Notes: generated by a model not told the origin, from the letters alone. A DNA stretch of 17,332 nucleotides from CAYHDV01 sp047619465 (GCA_047619465.1 JBLHJW010000015.1:1-17332), one strand, 5' to 3'. Shown: positions 1 to 5,796, counted from the stretch's first letter. Numbers and translations: made by a program.

Positions 1-1
1 A

Positions 2-184
2 ACCTACAGACTAGCTACATTCAACCTATGGGGAGCAAACTTCTGTGAAGCTACAGTAGAAGTACTAGATACCGAAGGAGAAGAAGTAACCTCTGAAAGA
101 AACTCTACACTTACCGCCTCTGCTGCAGGGAACTCATTCTTTAGACCAATTATTTCGTTCTTTGCTGGATTGTTTGTAAGGTAG
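2..184 (+). CDS. C-terminal fragment of a secreted Ig-like domain protein (5' end outside window)
   Basis: This is an open reading frame entering from the left edge (frame starts at base 2) and ending at TAG 182-184, 60 visible residues. The residues around FNLWGANFCEATVEVLD and GEEVTSERNS are identical to the end of the Ig-like domain of the NHL protein at 3622-5307, and the DNA at 19-107 is an exact copy of 5142-5230. The conserved Cys after NF would be the second of a disulfide pair. The tail after the repeat is different in the two proteins but both end in a short hydrophobic/amphipathic segment with a basic last residue (here FFRPIISFFAGLFVR), possibly a membrane or surface anchor. The rest of the gene, including any propeller or signal peptide, lies outside the window, so only the C-terminal module can be named. 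A terminator follows directly. Confidence 0.8.
   Translation, partial: TYRLATFNLWGANFCEATVEVLDTEGEEVTSERNSTLTASAAGNSFFRPIISFFAGLFVR
19..107 (+). repeat. 89-bp direct repeat, copy 1 (Ig-like cassette)
   Basis: Base-by-base comparison shows 19-107 identical to 5142-5230 (offset 5123). Identity stops abruptly: base 18 is C against T at 5141, and base 108 is C against T at 5231, after which the two sequences drift apart within about 15 bases. Both copies are in the same orientation and the same reading frame, near the 3' end of secreted-protein genes. Confidence 0.95.
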
Positions 185-194
185 AAAAAGACTT

Positions 195-221
195 AAAAAT
201 CCACCCGAAAGGGTGTTTTTT
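195..221 (+). terminator. Intrinsic terminator after the secreted-protein fragment
   Basis: Stem CACCC (202-206), GAAA tetraloop, stem GGGTG (211-215), then six T; an A-tract precedes the stem, so it could act from both directions. It lies 10 bases after the stop codon of the upstream gene. Confidence 0.85.
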
Positions 222-264
222 GAATCCAAAGCTCAAGTGTTGGAATTTTGAAAACGGCCATAGA

Positions 265-293
265 TTGACAATACTTAATATTTGCTGTAATTT
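265..293 (+). promoter_or_regulatory. Promoter of the 314-700 gene
   Basis: A perfect -35 TTGACA (265-270), 17-base spacer and -10 TAATTT (288-293) preceded by TG. The expected start of transcription is near 300, about 14 bases before the ATG at 314. Confidence 0.65.
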
Positions 294-313
294 TAATTAA
301 AAGCAGAAATAAG

Positions 314-700
314 ATGGAAGAACAAGAAAAACTGATCCTAGAAAAGAAAAAAGATATTTTACGAGAGAGCCTTTCAATTATTAATGATTTTGTCATGAAA
401 TTTGGGAGTAGTGCAGAGGGGCAAAGTTGGAAGAGATTTCTTAAAGAAAACCCTGAAGTGCTCCTTGTGAAGGAGGGCTCTATGTTTGACGAGCTTGCTA
501 GAGGTGTTGAAATATCTCATGAAAATGATCAAGGTTACGTTCATTATGTTGTCAGGGCGAGCTATCTTTATGATCACTTCCCTTCTAAAATTACAAGGAT
601 TATAGATCTTGAAAGGTATCATGCTTTTTCTCAAGCATATAACAGCATATTCACGATCAAAAAGATTTCAAGGGAGGGAGAGATTTCAAAAAGTAGTTAG
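314..700 (+). CDS. Hypothetical cytoplasmic protein, 128 aa
   Basis: I do not recognise this family. The 128-residue product has no signal peptide and no membrane segment. Residues 1-30 are charged and helical in character (Glu/Lys-rich, possible coiled coil). The middle contains WKRFLKENPEVLL and a Tyr-rich stretch (YVHYVVRASYLYDHF) and the end is basic/Ser-rich. It stands alone between a terminator at 195-221 and one at 708-739, with its own promoter 265-293, so it is an independent unit although it occupies the place directly before rplC where many bacteria carry rpsJ. It shows no resemblance to S10. The ATG at 314 is the only start compatible with the promoter; no Shine-Dalgarno sequence precedes it. 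The coding call rests on length, clean promoter and terminator, and reasonable amino-acid composition. Confidence 0.7.
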   Translation: MEEQEKLILEKKKDILRESLSIINDFVMKFGSSAEGQSWKRFLKENPEVLLVKEGSMFDELARGVEISHENDQGYVHYVVRASYLYDHFPSKITRIIDLERYHAFSQAYNSIFTIKKISREGEISKSS

Positions 701-707
701 AGATAGA

Positions 708-739
708 GGTCTGGAGCATTTTGCTACCGGGCCTTTTTT
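708..739 (+). terminator. Intrinsic terminator after the 314-700 gene
   Basis: An imperfect ten-pair stem (left arm from GGTCTGGAGC at 708, right arm GCTACCGGGCC ending at 733, with G-T pairs and one bulged A) is followed by six T (734-739). It ends only five bases before the -35 of the rplC promoter. Confidence 0.75.
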
Positions 740-744
740 ATATC

Positions 745-772
745 TTGACTTAATCCCATAAATCCGTAGTAT
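745..772 (+). promoter_or_regulatory. Promoter of the rplC-rplD-rplW-rplB unit
   Basis: -35 TTGACT (745-750), 16-base spacer, -10 TAGTAT (767-772). The same two hexamers recur before rpsS and rpsN. The predicted transcript starts near 779, giving a leader of about 123 bases. Confidence 0.75.
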
Positions 773-778
773 ATAAGC

Positions 779-901
779 TATTGTTGTATGTACCTTTAGG
801 CTCGCCCTAGAGAGACCAATGCAGATTATCTCGCTTCTTAGTGGGTTCGCATTAGATACAACGTTATTATTAACGTTTTTTTTAATTCTAAAATTATTCA
901 A
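779..901 (+). promoter_or_regulatory. Structured 5' leader of rplC unit with attenuator-like hairpin
   Basis: The leader contains a small hairpin TAGG (797-800)/CCTA (806-809), a longer-range pairing AATGC (818-822)/GCATT (849-853), and at 860-877 a perfect seven-pair hairpin AACGTTA-TTAT-TAACGTT running into T residues up to 883. This last element looks like a weak intrinsic terminator placed 18 bases before the rplC start codon. In Escherichia coli the S10 operon is controlled by L4 acting on a leader hairpin; a comparable role here is inferred from position and shape only. Confidence 0.55.
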
Positions 902-1510
902 ATGAAAGCAATTCTAGGAACAAAAATAAAAATGACACAGTTCTTCGATGAGAATGGTGTTGTTCACCCAGCGACCCTTGTATTGGCTGGTCCTTGTGTT
1001 GTCACACAAGTAAAAACTGACGAGGTGGATGGCTACAAAGCTATCCAGCTTGGATACGGAACTCAAAAGGAGCACCGAAAGACAAAAGCTGAACTTGGTC
1101 ATACAAAAGACCTTGGATCATTCCAAACTCTATCTGAGTTTCGAGTTGAGAACCCGGCTGATTTCAATCGTGGAGACAAGATTGAAGCTTCTGTTTTTGA
1201 AACAGGAGATATCGTAGCTGTTTCAGGAACATCAAAAGGAAAAGGTTTCCAAGGTGTTGTGAAGCGTCACAACTTTGCCGGAGGACGAAGGTCTCACGGT
1301 CAAAAGCACTCAGAGCGAGAGCCAGGTTCTATTGGAGCCACTGGTCCAGCTCGAGTATTTAAAGGTACAAAGATGGGAGGGCGAATGGGATCAGACAGAG
1401 TAACAGTAAAGAGCCTTGCCGTTCTTGCTGTGTCTGCTGAGACAAACGAAATCCTTATCAAGGGAGCAATTCCAGGTCGACGAGGTACATTAATAGAGAT
1501 AGTAGGCTAA
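902..1510 (+). CDS. rplC: Large-subunit ribosomal protein L3 (uL3)
   Basis: L3 is an early-assembling large-subunit protein whose loop reaches toward the peptidyl transferase centre. The product is 202 residues, close to the family norm of about 205-215. It begins MKAILGTKIKMTQFF, matching the family start, and contains the conserved core GTSKGKGFQGVVKRHNF, then the HGQKHSEREPGSIG segment and RVFKGTKMGGRMGSDRVT. The Gln methylated in E. coli L3 (GSIGQ context) appears as Ala here (GSIGAT), so that modification is not expected. It is the first gene of its unit, preceded by a long structured leader and no Shine-Dalgarno sequence. No rpsJ lies upstream, unlike the classical S10 operon. The rplD start follows 21 bases after the stop. 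Confidence 0.97.
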   Translation: MKAILGTKIKMTQFFDENGVVHPATLVLAGPCVVTQVKTDEVDGYKAIQLGYGTQKEHRKTKAELGHTKDLGSFQTLSEFRVENPADFNRGDKIEASVFETGDIVAVSGTSKGKGFQGVVKRHNFAGGRRSHGQKHSEREPGSIGATGPARVFKGTKMGGRMGSDRVTVKSLAVLAVSAETNEILIKGAIPGRRGTLIEIVG

Positions 1511-1531
1511 TTTTAGTTAAAATATATTATT

Positions 1532-2194
1532 ATGGAAGCAAAAATATATAATCAAGAAGCAAAAGAAATAGGAAAGATAGCTCTACCAGAATCTATTTTT
1601 GGATTGAACTGGAACGCTGACCTGGTACACCAAGCAATGGTGTCTTCTATGTCAAACAAGCGAGCTAACACAGCTGATACTAAAGACCGATCAGAGGTCT
1701 CTGGTGGAGGTAAGAAGCCTTGGGCTCAAAAAGGAACAGGACGAGCTCGTCACGGGTCACGTCGATCTCCAATATGGATTGGAGGAGGTGTTACTCATGG
1801 TCCTACAACTGACCGAAACTACAAAAAGAAAATTAACAAGAAAATGAAGGCAAAAGCTCTATTCACTGTTCTTTCAGAAAAGATGCGAAATGGAGAAATT
1901 ATCTTTGTAGATAAGATTGACATCAGCGAAATGAAAACAAAGAAAGCTCAGGGAATCATGCAAGCATTTGCAAAAGAGCTCAAGAACGAGCGAATCGCTG
2001 ACGGTCGAAAACCATACATTCACCTGGCAACAGACGTGAACGACGAGAATATTGTAAAAAGCTTCAACAACCTACCGCAGGTTGATACAGACGAATTCCG
2101 AAACTTGAATCTTCTTCAAATTCTAAATCACAAGTATGTTTTTATTGTTAATCCAGAAAAATCAGTTGAGATTCTAGGAGGGAAACTAAACTAA
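1532..2194 (+). CDS. rplD: Large-subunit ribosomal protein L4 (uL4)
   Basis: L4 binds 23S rRNA domain I early in assembly and its extended loop lines the peptide exit tunnel with L22. The 220-residue product has the hallmark loop near residues 43-93: the Arg/Ser region DRSEVSGGGKKPW, then AQKGTGRARHG and RSPIWIGGGVTHGP. The C-terminal alpha/beta region (residues about 105-220) shows the expected hydrophobic strands such as EIIFVDKI and KYVFIVN. In E. coli L4 also represses its own operon through the leader; the hairpin at 860-883 would be the candidate target here, by inference. The start follows an ATTATT tract instead of a ribosome binding site. rplW starts 11 bases downstream. Confidence 0.97.
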   Translation: MEAKIYNQEAKEIGKIALPESIFGLNWNADLVHQAMVSSMSNKRANTADTKDRSEVSGGGKKPWAQKGTGRARHGSRRSPIWIGGGVTHGPTTDRNYKKKINKKMKAKALFTVLSEKMRNGEIIFVDKIDISEMKTKKAQGIMQAFAKELKNERIADGRKPYIHLATDVNDENIVKSFNNLPQVDTDEFRNLNLLQILNHKYVFIVNPEKSVEILGGKLN

Positions 2195-2205
2195 TTTAAA
2201 TTATT

Positions 2206-2589
2206 ATGGGATTATTTACAAAAGACAAAAAAGAAAAACCAAAGACACCTAAAAAAGTTATTCCAGAGAAGGCTGAGGTTAAAGTAGCAAAAGCCACAAA
2301 GGATGTAAGCTCACTTGACCTTACAAAGATACTAAAGAATCCACGGATTACAGAGAAAGCTGCTCACATGTCAGAGGGAAATGTATATACTTTTGACGTT
2401 GCGGTTCGATCAACAAAGCCCGAGATCAAGAAAGCTATCAAGGCTCTGTACGGAGTCAATGTTAGAAAGATCAACATATCAGCTATCCCAAAGAAAGCTG
2501 TTTTCCGAAAAGGCGGAAAGGGAATGAAGGGTGGTGGAAAGAAAGCTTATGTTTTCCTTGAGAGAGGACAAACAATTGAGTTTGCTTAG
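2206..2589 (+). CDS. rplW: Large-subunit ribosomal protein L23 (uL23) with N-terminal extension
   Basis: L23 sits at the exit of the peptide tunnel and is the docking site of trigger factor and signal recognition particle. The 127-residue product is longer than the usual 95-100 because of a Lys-rich N-terminal extension of about 35 residues (MGLFTKDKKEKPKTPKK onward). The conserved domain starts around LDLTKILKNPRITEKA and continues through TYFDV-like strand residues, then KPEIKKAIKALYGVNVRKINI and the Lys/Gly loop GGKGMKGGGKKAYV. The extension may simply contact rRNA; no downstream in-frame ATG gives a better family start before the conserved region. The stop is followed by an unusually long structured gap before rplB. 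Confidence 0.95.
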   Translation: MGLFTKDKKEKPKTPKKVIPEKAEVKVAKATKDVSSLDLTKILKNPRITEKAAHMSEGNVYTFDVAVRSTKPEIKKAIKALYGVNVRKINISAIPKKAVFRKGGKGMKGGGKKAYVFLERGQTIEFA

Positions 2590-2601
2590 AAATTATTAAA
2601 T

Positions 2602-2655
2602 ATGGTTGACTCGCCGATAATGAGTTTACAGAAAAATTATAAGAGCACTCGCTAA
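2602..2655 (+). other. Possible 17-codon upstream ORF in the rplW-rplB gap
   Basis: An ATG at 2602 opens a 17-codon frame ending TAA at 2653-2655 (begins MVDSPIMSLQ). Its start context (AAATATGG) is like that of other genes here. Its last codons run through AAGAGC at 2641-2646, the left arm of the outer stem of the structured RNA described for the same gap. It could be a leader peptide whose translation affects that fold, or chance. Confidence 0.25.
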
Positions 2656-2715
2656 GCTCGTCTCATATATTGTCTGCGTTCAGACAGTACGTGAGCAAGC
2701 TCACGACAGCTCTTC
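2638..2715 (+). promoter_or_regulatory. Structured RNA element upstream of rplB
   Basis: The gap between rplW and rplB is 136 bases, whereas other within-unit gaps here are 4-32. It holds an outer stem AAGAGC (2641-2646)/GCTCTT (2709-2714), an inner hairpin TGTCTG-CGTT-CAGACA (2671-2686), and a second hairpin CGTGAGC-AA-GCTCACG (2690-2705). GAGC occurs at 2643 and 2693, and GCTC at 2656, 2699 and 2709, so alternative pairings are possible. The layout suggests a multibranch cis-regulatory RNA. I do not recognise a known ribosomal leader family in it. Confidence 0.55.
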
Positions 2716-2725
2716 ACTTGAAAAT

Positions 2726-3565
2726 ATGAAAAAATACAAACCAACATCAGAGGGGCGACGAGGAATGTCCGTTGTCTCATATAAAGAAGTAATCACACGA
2801 AGCAAACCAGAGAAATCACTTACAAAGGGTTTCCGGCGTGGTTCAGGACGAAACAATCAGGGACGAATAACGACTCGCCACAAGGGAGGTGGAGTAAAGC
2901 GTCGTTTCCGAGATATCGACTTTGTATATAACAAGTTCGATATTCCAGCAAAGATCACTTCTATAGAATATGATCCAAACCGTTCAGCATACATCATGCT
3001 TGCAGTTTATGCTGATGGAGAAAAGCGATATGTTGTAGCTCCAAAGGGTATGAAAGTAGGAGACAAGTTCATTGTTTCAGCTGGAGAAGCTCCAATCGAA
3101 ACTGGAAACAGACTTATCTTGCGAAACATCCCAGTGGGTACATTTGTCTACAATGTTGAGACAAAACCACGAGGAGGGGCAAAGATGGCTCGGTCTGCAG
3201 GAAACTTCTTGCAAGTTGTTGCTAATGATGATGGATACACATCTCTAAAGATGCCATCAACAGAAATCCGAAAAGTTATTGATACATGTTCTGCTTGTAT
3301 TGGAACAGTTTCAAACGATGAGTGGAAGCTTACAAACTTTGGAAAAGCCGGACGAAACCGAAAACGAGGAATTCGACCAACAGTAAGAGGTTCTGTTATG
3401 AACCCAGTTGATCACCCTCATGGAGGTGGAGAAGGAAAGCAGGGAATTGGTCTACGACGTGGTCCAAAGACTCGCCAAGGAAAGCTTGCCTACGGTGTAA
3501 AAACAAGAACACCAAAGAAGTACTCAAACAAACTAATCGTAGCTCGAAGAAAAACAAAACGGTAG
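2726..3565 (+). CDS. rplB: Large-subunit ribosomal protein L2 (uL2)
   Basis: L2 is one of the most conserved large-subunit proteins; it contacts 23S rRNA near the peptidyl transferase centre and forms an intersubunit bridge. The 279-residue product begins MKKYKPTSEGRRGMSVV and has the N-terminal GRNNQGRITTRHKGGG region, the central OB/SH3-like RNA-binding domains, and the conserved C-terminal loop DHPHGGGEG carrying the His implicated in peptidyl transferase activity (position 229 in E. coli), followed by the basic tail ending RRKTKR. Start: ATG 2726 after the structured gap. Among about 30 Arg codons roughly 16 are CGA, an unusual preference for a highly expressed gene. A strong terminator 14 bases after the stop closes the unit, so rpsS is not simply co-transcribed with it. 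Confidence 0.97.
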   Translation: MKKYKPTSEGRRGMSVVSYKEVITRSKPEKSLTKGFRRGSGRNNQGRITTRHKGGGVKRRFRDIDFVYNKFDIPAKITSIEYDPNRSAYIMLAVYADGEKRYVVAPKGMKVGDKFIVSAGEAPIETGNRLILRNIPVGTFVYNVETKPRGGAKMARSAGNFLQVVANDDGYTSLKMPSTEIRKVIDTCSACIGTVSNDEWKLTNFGKAGRNRKRGIRPTVRGSVMNPVDHPHGGGEGKQGIGLRRGPKTRQGKLAYGVKTRTPKKYSNKLIVARRKTKR

Positions 3566-3572
3566 CAATCAT

Positions 3573-3599
3573 AAAAAACACTCGAAAGAGTGTTTTTTT
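3573..3599 (+). terminator. Intrinsic terminator after rplB
   Basis: CACTC (3579-3583), GAAA, GAGTG (3588-3592), then seven T; an A-run before the stem can extend pairing with the T-run and makes it usable in both directions. It splits the ribosomal cluster between rplB and rpsS. The 14-base core is identical to that of the terminator after rplE. Confidence 0.9.
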
Positions 3600-3606
3600 G
3601 TTTGTC

Positions 3607-3615
3607 TGTTATACT
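3607..3615 (+). promoter_or_regulatory. Extended -10 promoter of the NHL gene (leaderless start)
   Basis: TGT followed by TATACT (3610-3615) is a near-consensus extended -10; no good -35 lies upstream, where the terminator stem sits. Only six bases separate it from the ATG at 3622, so transcription should begin at or next to the start codon, giving a leaderless mRNA. Confidence 0.65.
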
Positions 3616-3621
3616 AGATAC

Positions 3622-5307
3622 ATGAAAATTAATACACTGATCTCAAAGCAAACAACATTACTTCTAATTCTTGCAATTTCTTTTGCAACTCTATTTTTAC
3701 CCTTAACTTCTCTACAAGCAGCGACTCTTTCTGATGGTATGGAAGCGAGTTATGTTATCGGTGCAGGTTCTGATACTCAGGACTTCACCTCAGTAGCATC
3801 AGGGACAACAAATGCGTTATTTGCAAACGCAAATGTTCGGGGTCTAGCATATGACGTACCTAATAGCCGGCTTTTTGTTGCTGATGGTGTAAATCATCGA
3901 GTTCTAGTTTTTAATGCAAATGGACTTACTGGACTTCCCGTAGACTATGTAGCTGACAATGTTTTAGGTCAAGCTGACTTTACATCTGGTTCACAAAACA
4001 GAGGGGGCTCAGCAGCCGCAAATACACTTTACAATCCTACTGGTCTATCCTATGACCCAACAGGAAACAGGCTTTTTGTTTCTGACGCATCAAATCAAAG
4101 AGTTCTTGTTTATGATACAGCCTCAATTTCAGATGGTGAAGCTGCGGTGGGTGTCCTGGGTCAAGCTGATTTTACATCTACTTCTGCAAACCGAGGAGGT
4201 TCTACTGCTTCAACAACAATTAACTCGCCAGACTCACTAGCCTTTGATGATACAAATGACAAACTATTTCTTTCAGATAAATCAAATCACCGCGTACTTA
4301 TTTATAACGTAGCTTCAATCACAGACGGTGAAGGAGCGGTGAATGTCCTTGGTCAAGCTGATTTTACATCTAGCTCAATAAACAGAGGAGGATCTGCTGC
4401 TTCGACAACAATGGCAAACCCTGGAGGGCTTGAGTGGGATTCTGCGAATAACAGACTTTACCTTGGAGAGAGTTCAAACTTTGCAGCTTCAAATGCTCGC
4501 GTTCTTATTTTTGACCTAAGCACAACCACAGACGGTGAAGGAGCTGTAAATGTGTTAGGGCAACCAGACTTTACTTCGACAACGCCAGCAAATGACCAGG
4601 ATAGTCTTGGTTCGATTATTGGGGATGTCCAGTTAGACGCAACAAATAACAGACTTTTTGTAACAGATGTTATATATGCTCGAATTATGGTTTTTGATGT
4701 TGAAACCATAACAGATGGTGAAAACGCGGTAAATGTACTCGGTCAGGTTAATTTTACCGATGCCGCCGCAAACAAAGGAGGTTCTCCAGCTGCAGATACT
4801 CTTTCTGGACCTGGATATATGGCATATGTCACAAGAGACGATCTTCTTTATACAACTGACGGTCAAAACAATAGAATCCTCATTTTTGACCTCTCAGCCA
4901 CAGTCTCATCTTCCTCAGAAGACACCGGCCGCGGCTACATCCACCCACCACTCTGCGAAGCCACAATAACTCCTAGCACCATAACAGCAGGAGAAACAGC
5001 CACACTATCCTGGAACACAACATGGCCAACAGAGAACCAAAACACCTACTACGCTAAGGTACCAGGAGAAGGACTATACTCATCACGTGTAAACTCAATA
5101 GCAATACAACCAAAACACTCCACAAACTACGTAATGACTCTATTCAACCTATGGGGAGCAAACTTCTGTGAAGCTACAGTAGAAGTACTAGATACCGAAG
5201 GAGAAGAAGTAACCTCTGAAAGAAACTCTATACTTACTGCAGGAGTGAGTAACAGTCCAATCGTAAAGGCTCTTATGGGGTTTTTGAGTAAGCTCTTTAC
5301 TAAATAA
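3622..5307 (+). CDS. Secreted six-bladed NHL-repeat beta-propeller with C-terminal Ig-like domain
   Basis: This 561-residue exported protein has a signal peptide at residues 1-35 (basic start, long Leu/Ile core, LTSLQAA cleavage region). Residues about 50-430 form six NHL-type units with the pattern NRLFVSD..N.RVLVYD. The five linkers starting with the GQADFTS-type motif lie at residues 116, 180, 244, 313 and 374, a period of 61-69 residues. Residues 440-525 form an Ig-like domain with Cys445 and Cys516 as a likely disulfide pair and SWNTTW in the core. The end is a short amphipathic segment (VKALMGFLSKLF). I prefer ATG 3622 to the in-frame TTG at 3598 because it starts a clean signal peptide and the -10 lies between them. 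NHL propellers usually bind ligands; no catalytic residue is visible. The gene interrupts the ribosomal cluster between rplB and rpsS. Base composition changes near 4905. Confidence 0.88.
   Translation: MKINTLISKQTTLLLILAISFATLFLPLTSLQAATLSDGMEASYVIGAGSDTQDFTSVASGTTNALFANANVRGLAYDVPNSRLFVADGVNHRVLVFNANGLTGLPVDYVADNVLGQADFTSGSQNRGGSAAANTLYNPTGLSYDPTGNRLFVSDASNQRVLVYDTASISDGEAAVGVLGQADFTSTSANRGGSTASTTINSPDSLAFDDTNDKLFLSDKSNHRVLIYNVASITDGEGAVNVLGQADFTSSSINRGGSAASTTMANPGGLEWDSANNRLYLGESSNFAASNARVLIFDLSTTTDGEGAVNVLGQPDFTSTTPANDQDSLGSIIGDVQLDATNNRLFVTDVIYARIMVFDVETITDGENAVNVLGQVNFTDAAANKGGSPAADTLSGPGYMAYVTRDDLLYTTDGQNNRILIFDLSATVSSSSEDTGRGYIHPPLCEATITPSTITAGETATLSWNTTWPTENQNTYYAKVPGEGLYSSRVNSIAIQPKHSTNYVMTLFNLWGANFCEATVEVLDTEGEEVTSERNSILTAGVSNSPIVKALMGFLSKLFTK
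3967..4800 (+). repeat. Internal propeller-module repeats in the NHL gene
   Basis: Related units start at 3967, 4159, 4351, 4558 and 4741 (spacings 192, 192, 207 and 183 bases). Units 2 and 3 are very similar at DNA level (GGTCAAGCTGATTTTACATC in both). They encode the GQADFTS...NRGGS linkers between propeller blades, suggesting growth by in-frame tandem duplication. Confidence 0.85.
5142..5230 (+). repeat. 89-bp direct repeat, copy 2 (Ig-like cassette)
   Basis: Exact copy of 19-107 in the same orientation and frame, encoding the end of the Ig-like domain of the NHL protein. The two copies flank the unknown gene and rplC-rplD-rplW-rplB, so recombination between them would remove about 5.1 kb including these ribosomal genes. 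Confidence 0.95.
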
Positions 5308-5336
5308 CATAAGTGTCTAATAAAGGGATTTTTTAA

Positions 5337-5365
5337 TTGACTTTCTTTACTGCTTTTGTTAGTAT
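5337..5365 (+). promoter_or_regulatory. Promoter of the rpsS-rplE unit
   Basis: -35 TTGACT (5337-5342), 17-base spacer, -10 TAGTAT (5360-5365). It is identical in both hexamers to the rplC and rpsN promoters. The expected transcript start is near 5372. No hairpin terminator is evident between the NHL stop (5307) and this promoter, so some readthrough from the NHL gene is possible. Confidence 0.8.
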
Positions 5366-5371
5366 ATTCTT

Positions 5372-5455
5372 CAGCTCAAAGAGGGCTATTTAATTTGCAG
5401 ATATGGCAGTGAAATTATTCACACGACCTAGCCATCACTTTGCAGCCTAACTATT
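5372..5455 (+). promoter_or_regulatory. Structured 5' leader of the rpsS unit
   Basis: The 84-base leader has a short hairpin AGCTC (5373-5377)/GGGCT (5383-5387) and a larger one: ATGGC (5403-5407)/GCCAT (5431-5435) enclosing GTGAA (5409-5413)/TTCAC (5418-5422), with GCA/TGC pairing possible outside. The arrangement resembles the leaders before rplC and rpsN: a GC-richer hairpin followed by an ATGC/GCAT-like stem. Confidence 0.5.
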
Positions 5456-5785
5456 ATGACAAGATCACTTAAAAAAGGTCCATACGTAGACGTCAAACTT
5501 CTAAAGAAGATTTCTGACAAAAAACCACAGGAAACTGGGGTTATTAAGACATGGGCACGAGCCAGCCAAATCTCACCAGAGATGGTTGGATTTACATTTG
5601 GAGTACACAATGGACGAAAACACCTAGAAGTCTTTGTTACAGAAGATATGGTAGGTCATCGACTGGGAGAATTCTCACCAACACGTACATTCTTTAACCA
5701 TGGAGGTAAATTGATGAAAGAACTTGCTCAAAAGAAGCGAGAATCTGAAATCCAGGCTTCTAAATCAGCTAAGACCGCTAAATAA
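5456..5785 (+). CDS. rpsS: Small-subunit ribosomal protein S19 (uS19)
   Basis: S19 sits in the head of the 30S subunit next to S13 and near the A and P sites. The 109-residue product begins MTRSLKKGPYVDVKLLKKI and contains IKTWARASQISPEMVG, FTFGVHNGRKHLEVFVTEDMVG (in two adjoining family blocks) and HRLGEFSPTRTF, all typical. It is longer than the usual 87-95 residues by a Lys/Ser/Ala-rich tail from about residue 90 to the end. It is the first gene of the second ribosomal unit, separated from rplB by the NHL gene and by a terminator and promoter. rplV starts 11 bases after its stop. No Shine-Dalgarno sequence is present; the start context is ACTATTATG. Confidence 0.97.
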   Translation: MTRSLKKGPYVDVKLLKKISDKKPQETGVIKTWARASQISPEMVGFTFGVHNGRKHLEVFVTEDMVGHRLGEFSPTRTFFNHGGKLMKELAQKKRESEIQASKSAKTAK

Positions 5786-5796
5786 TATAAACTAAT

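Noticed and set aside
2606..2611. TTGACT in the rplW-rplB gap as a fourth ribosomal promoter
   Set aside because: The hexamer 17 bases downstream reads CAGAAA and no TAGTAT or other -10 is in range; the word is more likely part of the short reading frame or leader RNA.
2641..2715. tRNA-like gene in the structured gap before rplB
   Set aside because: The stems do not fit a cloverleaf: no acceptor of seven pairs, no T-arm with a seven-base loop and no anticodon arm in the right place.
3598..3621. In-frame TTG as start of the NHL gene
   Set aside because: It overlaps the terminator T-run and the -10 element and would put polar residues before a clean signal peptide that starts at ATG 3622.
5308..5336. 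Terminator for the NHL gene
   Set aside because: A T-run (5329-5334) exists but I find no stem before it, so I do not call a terminator.
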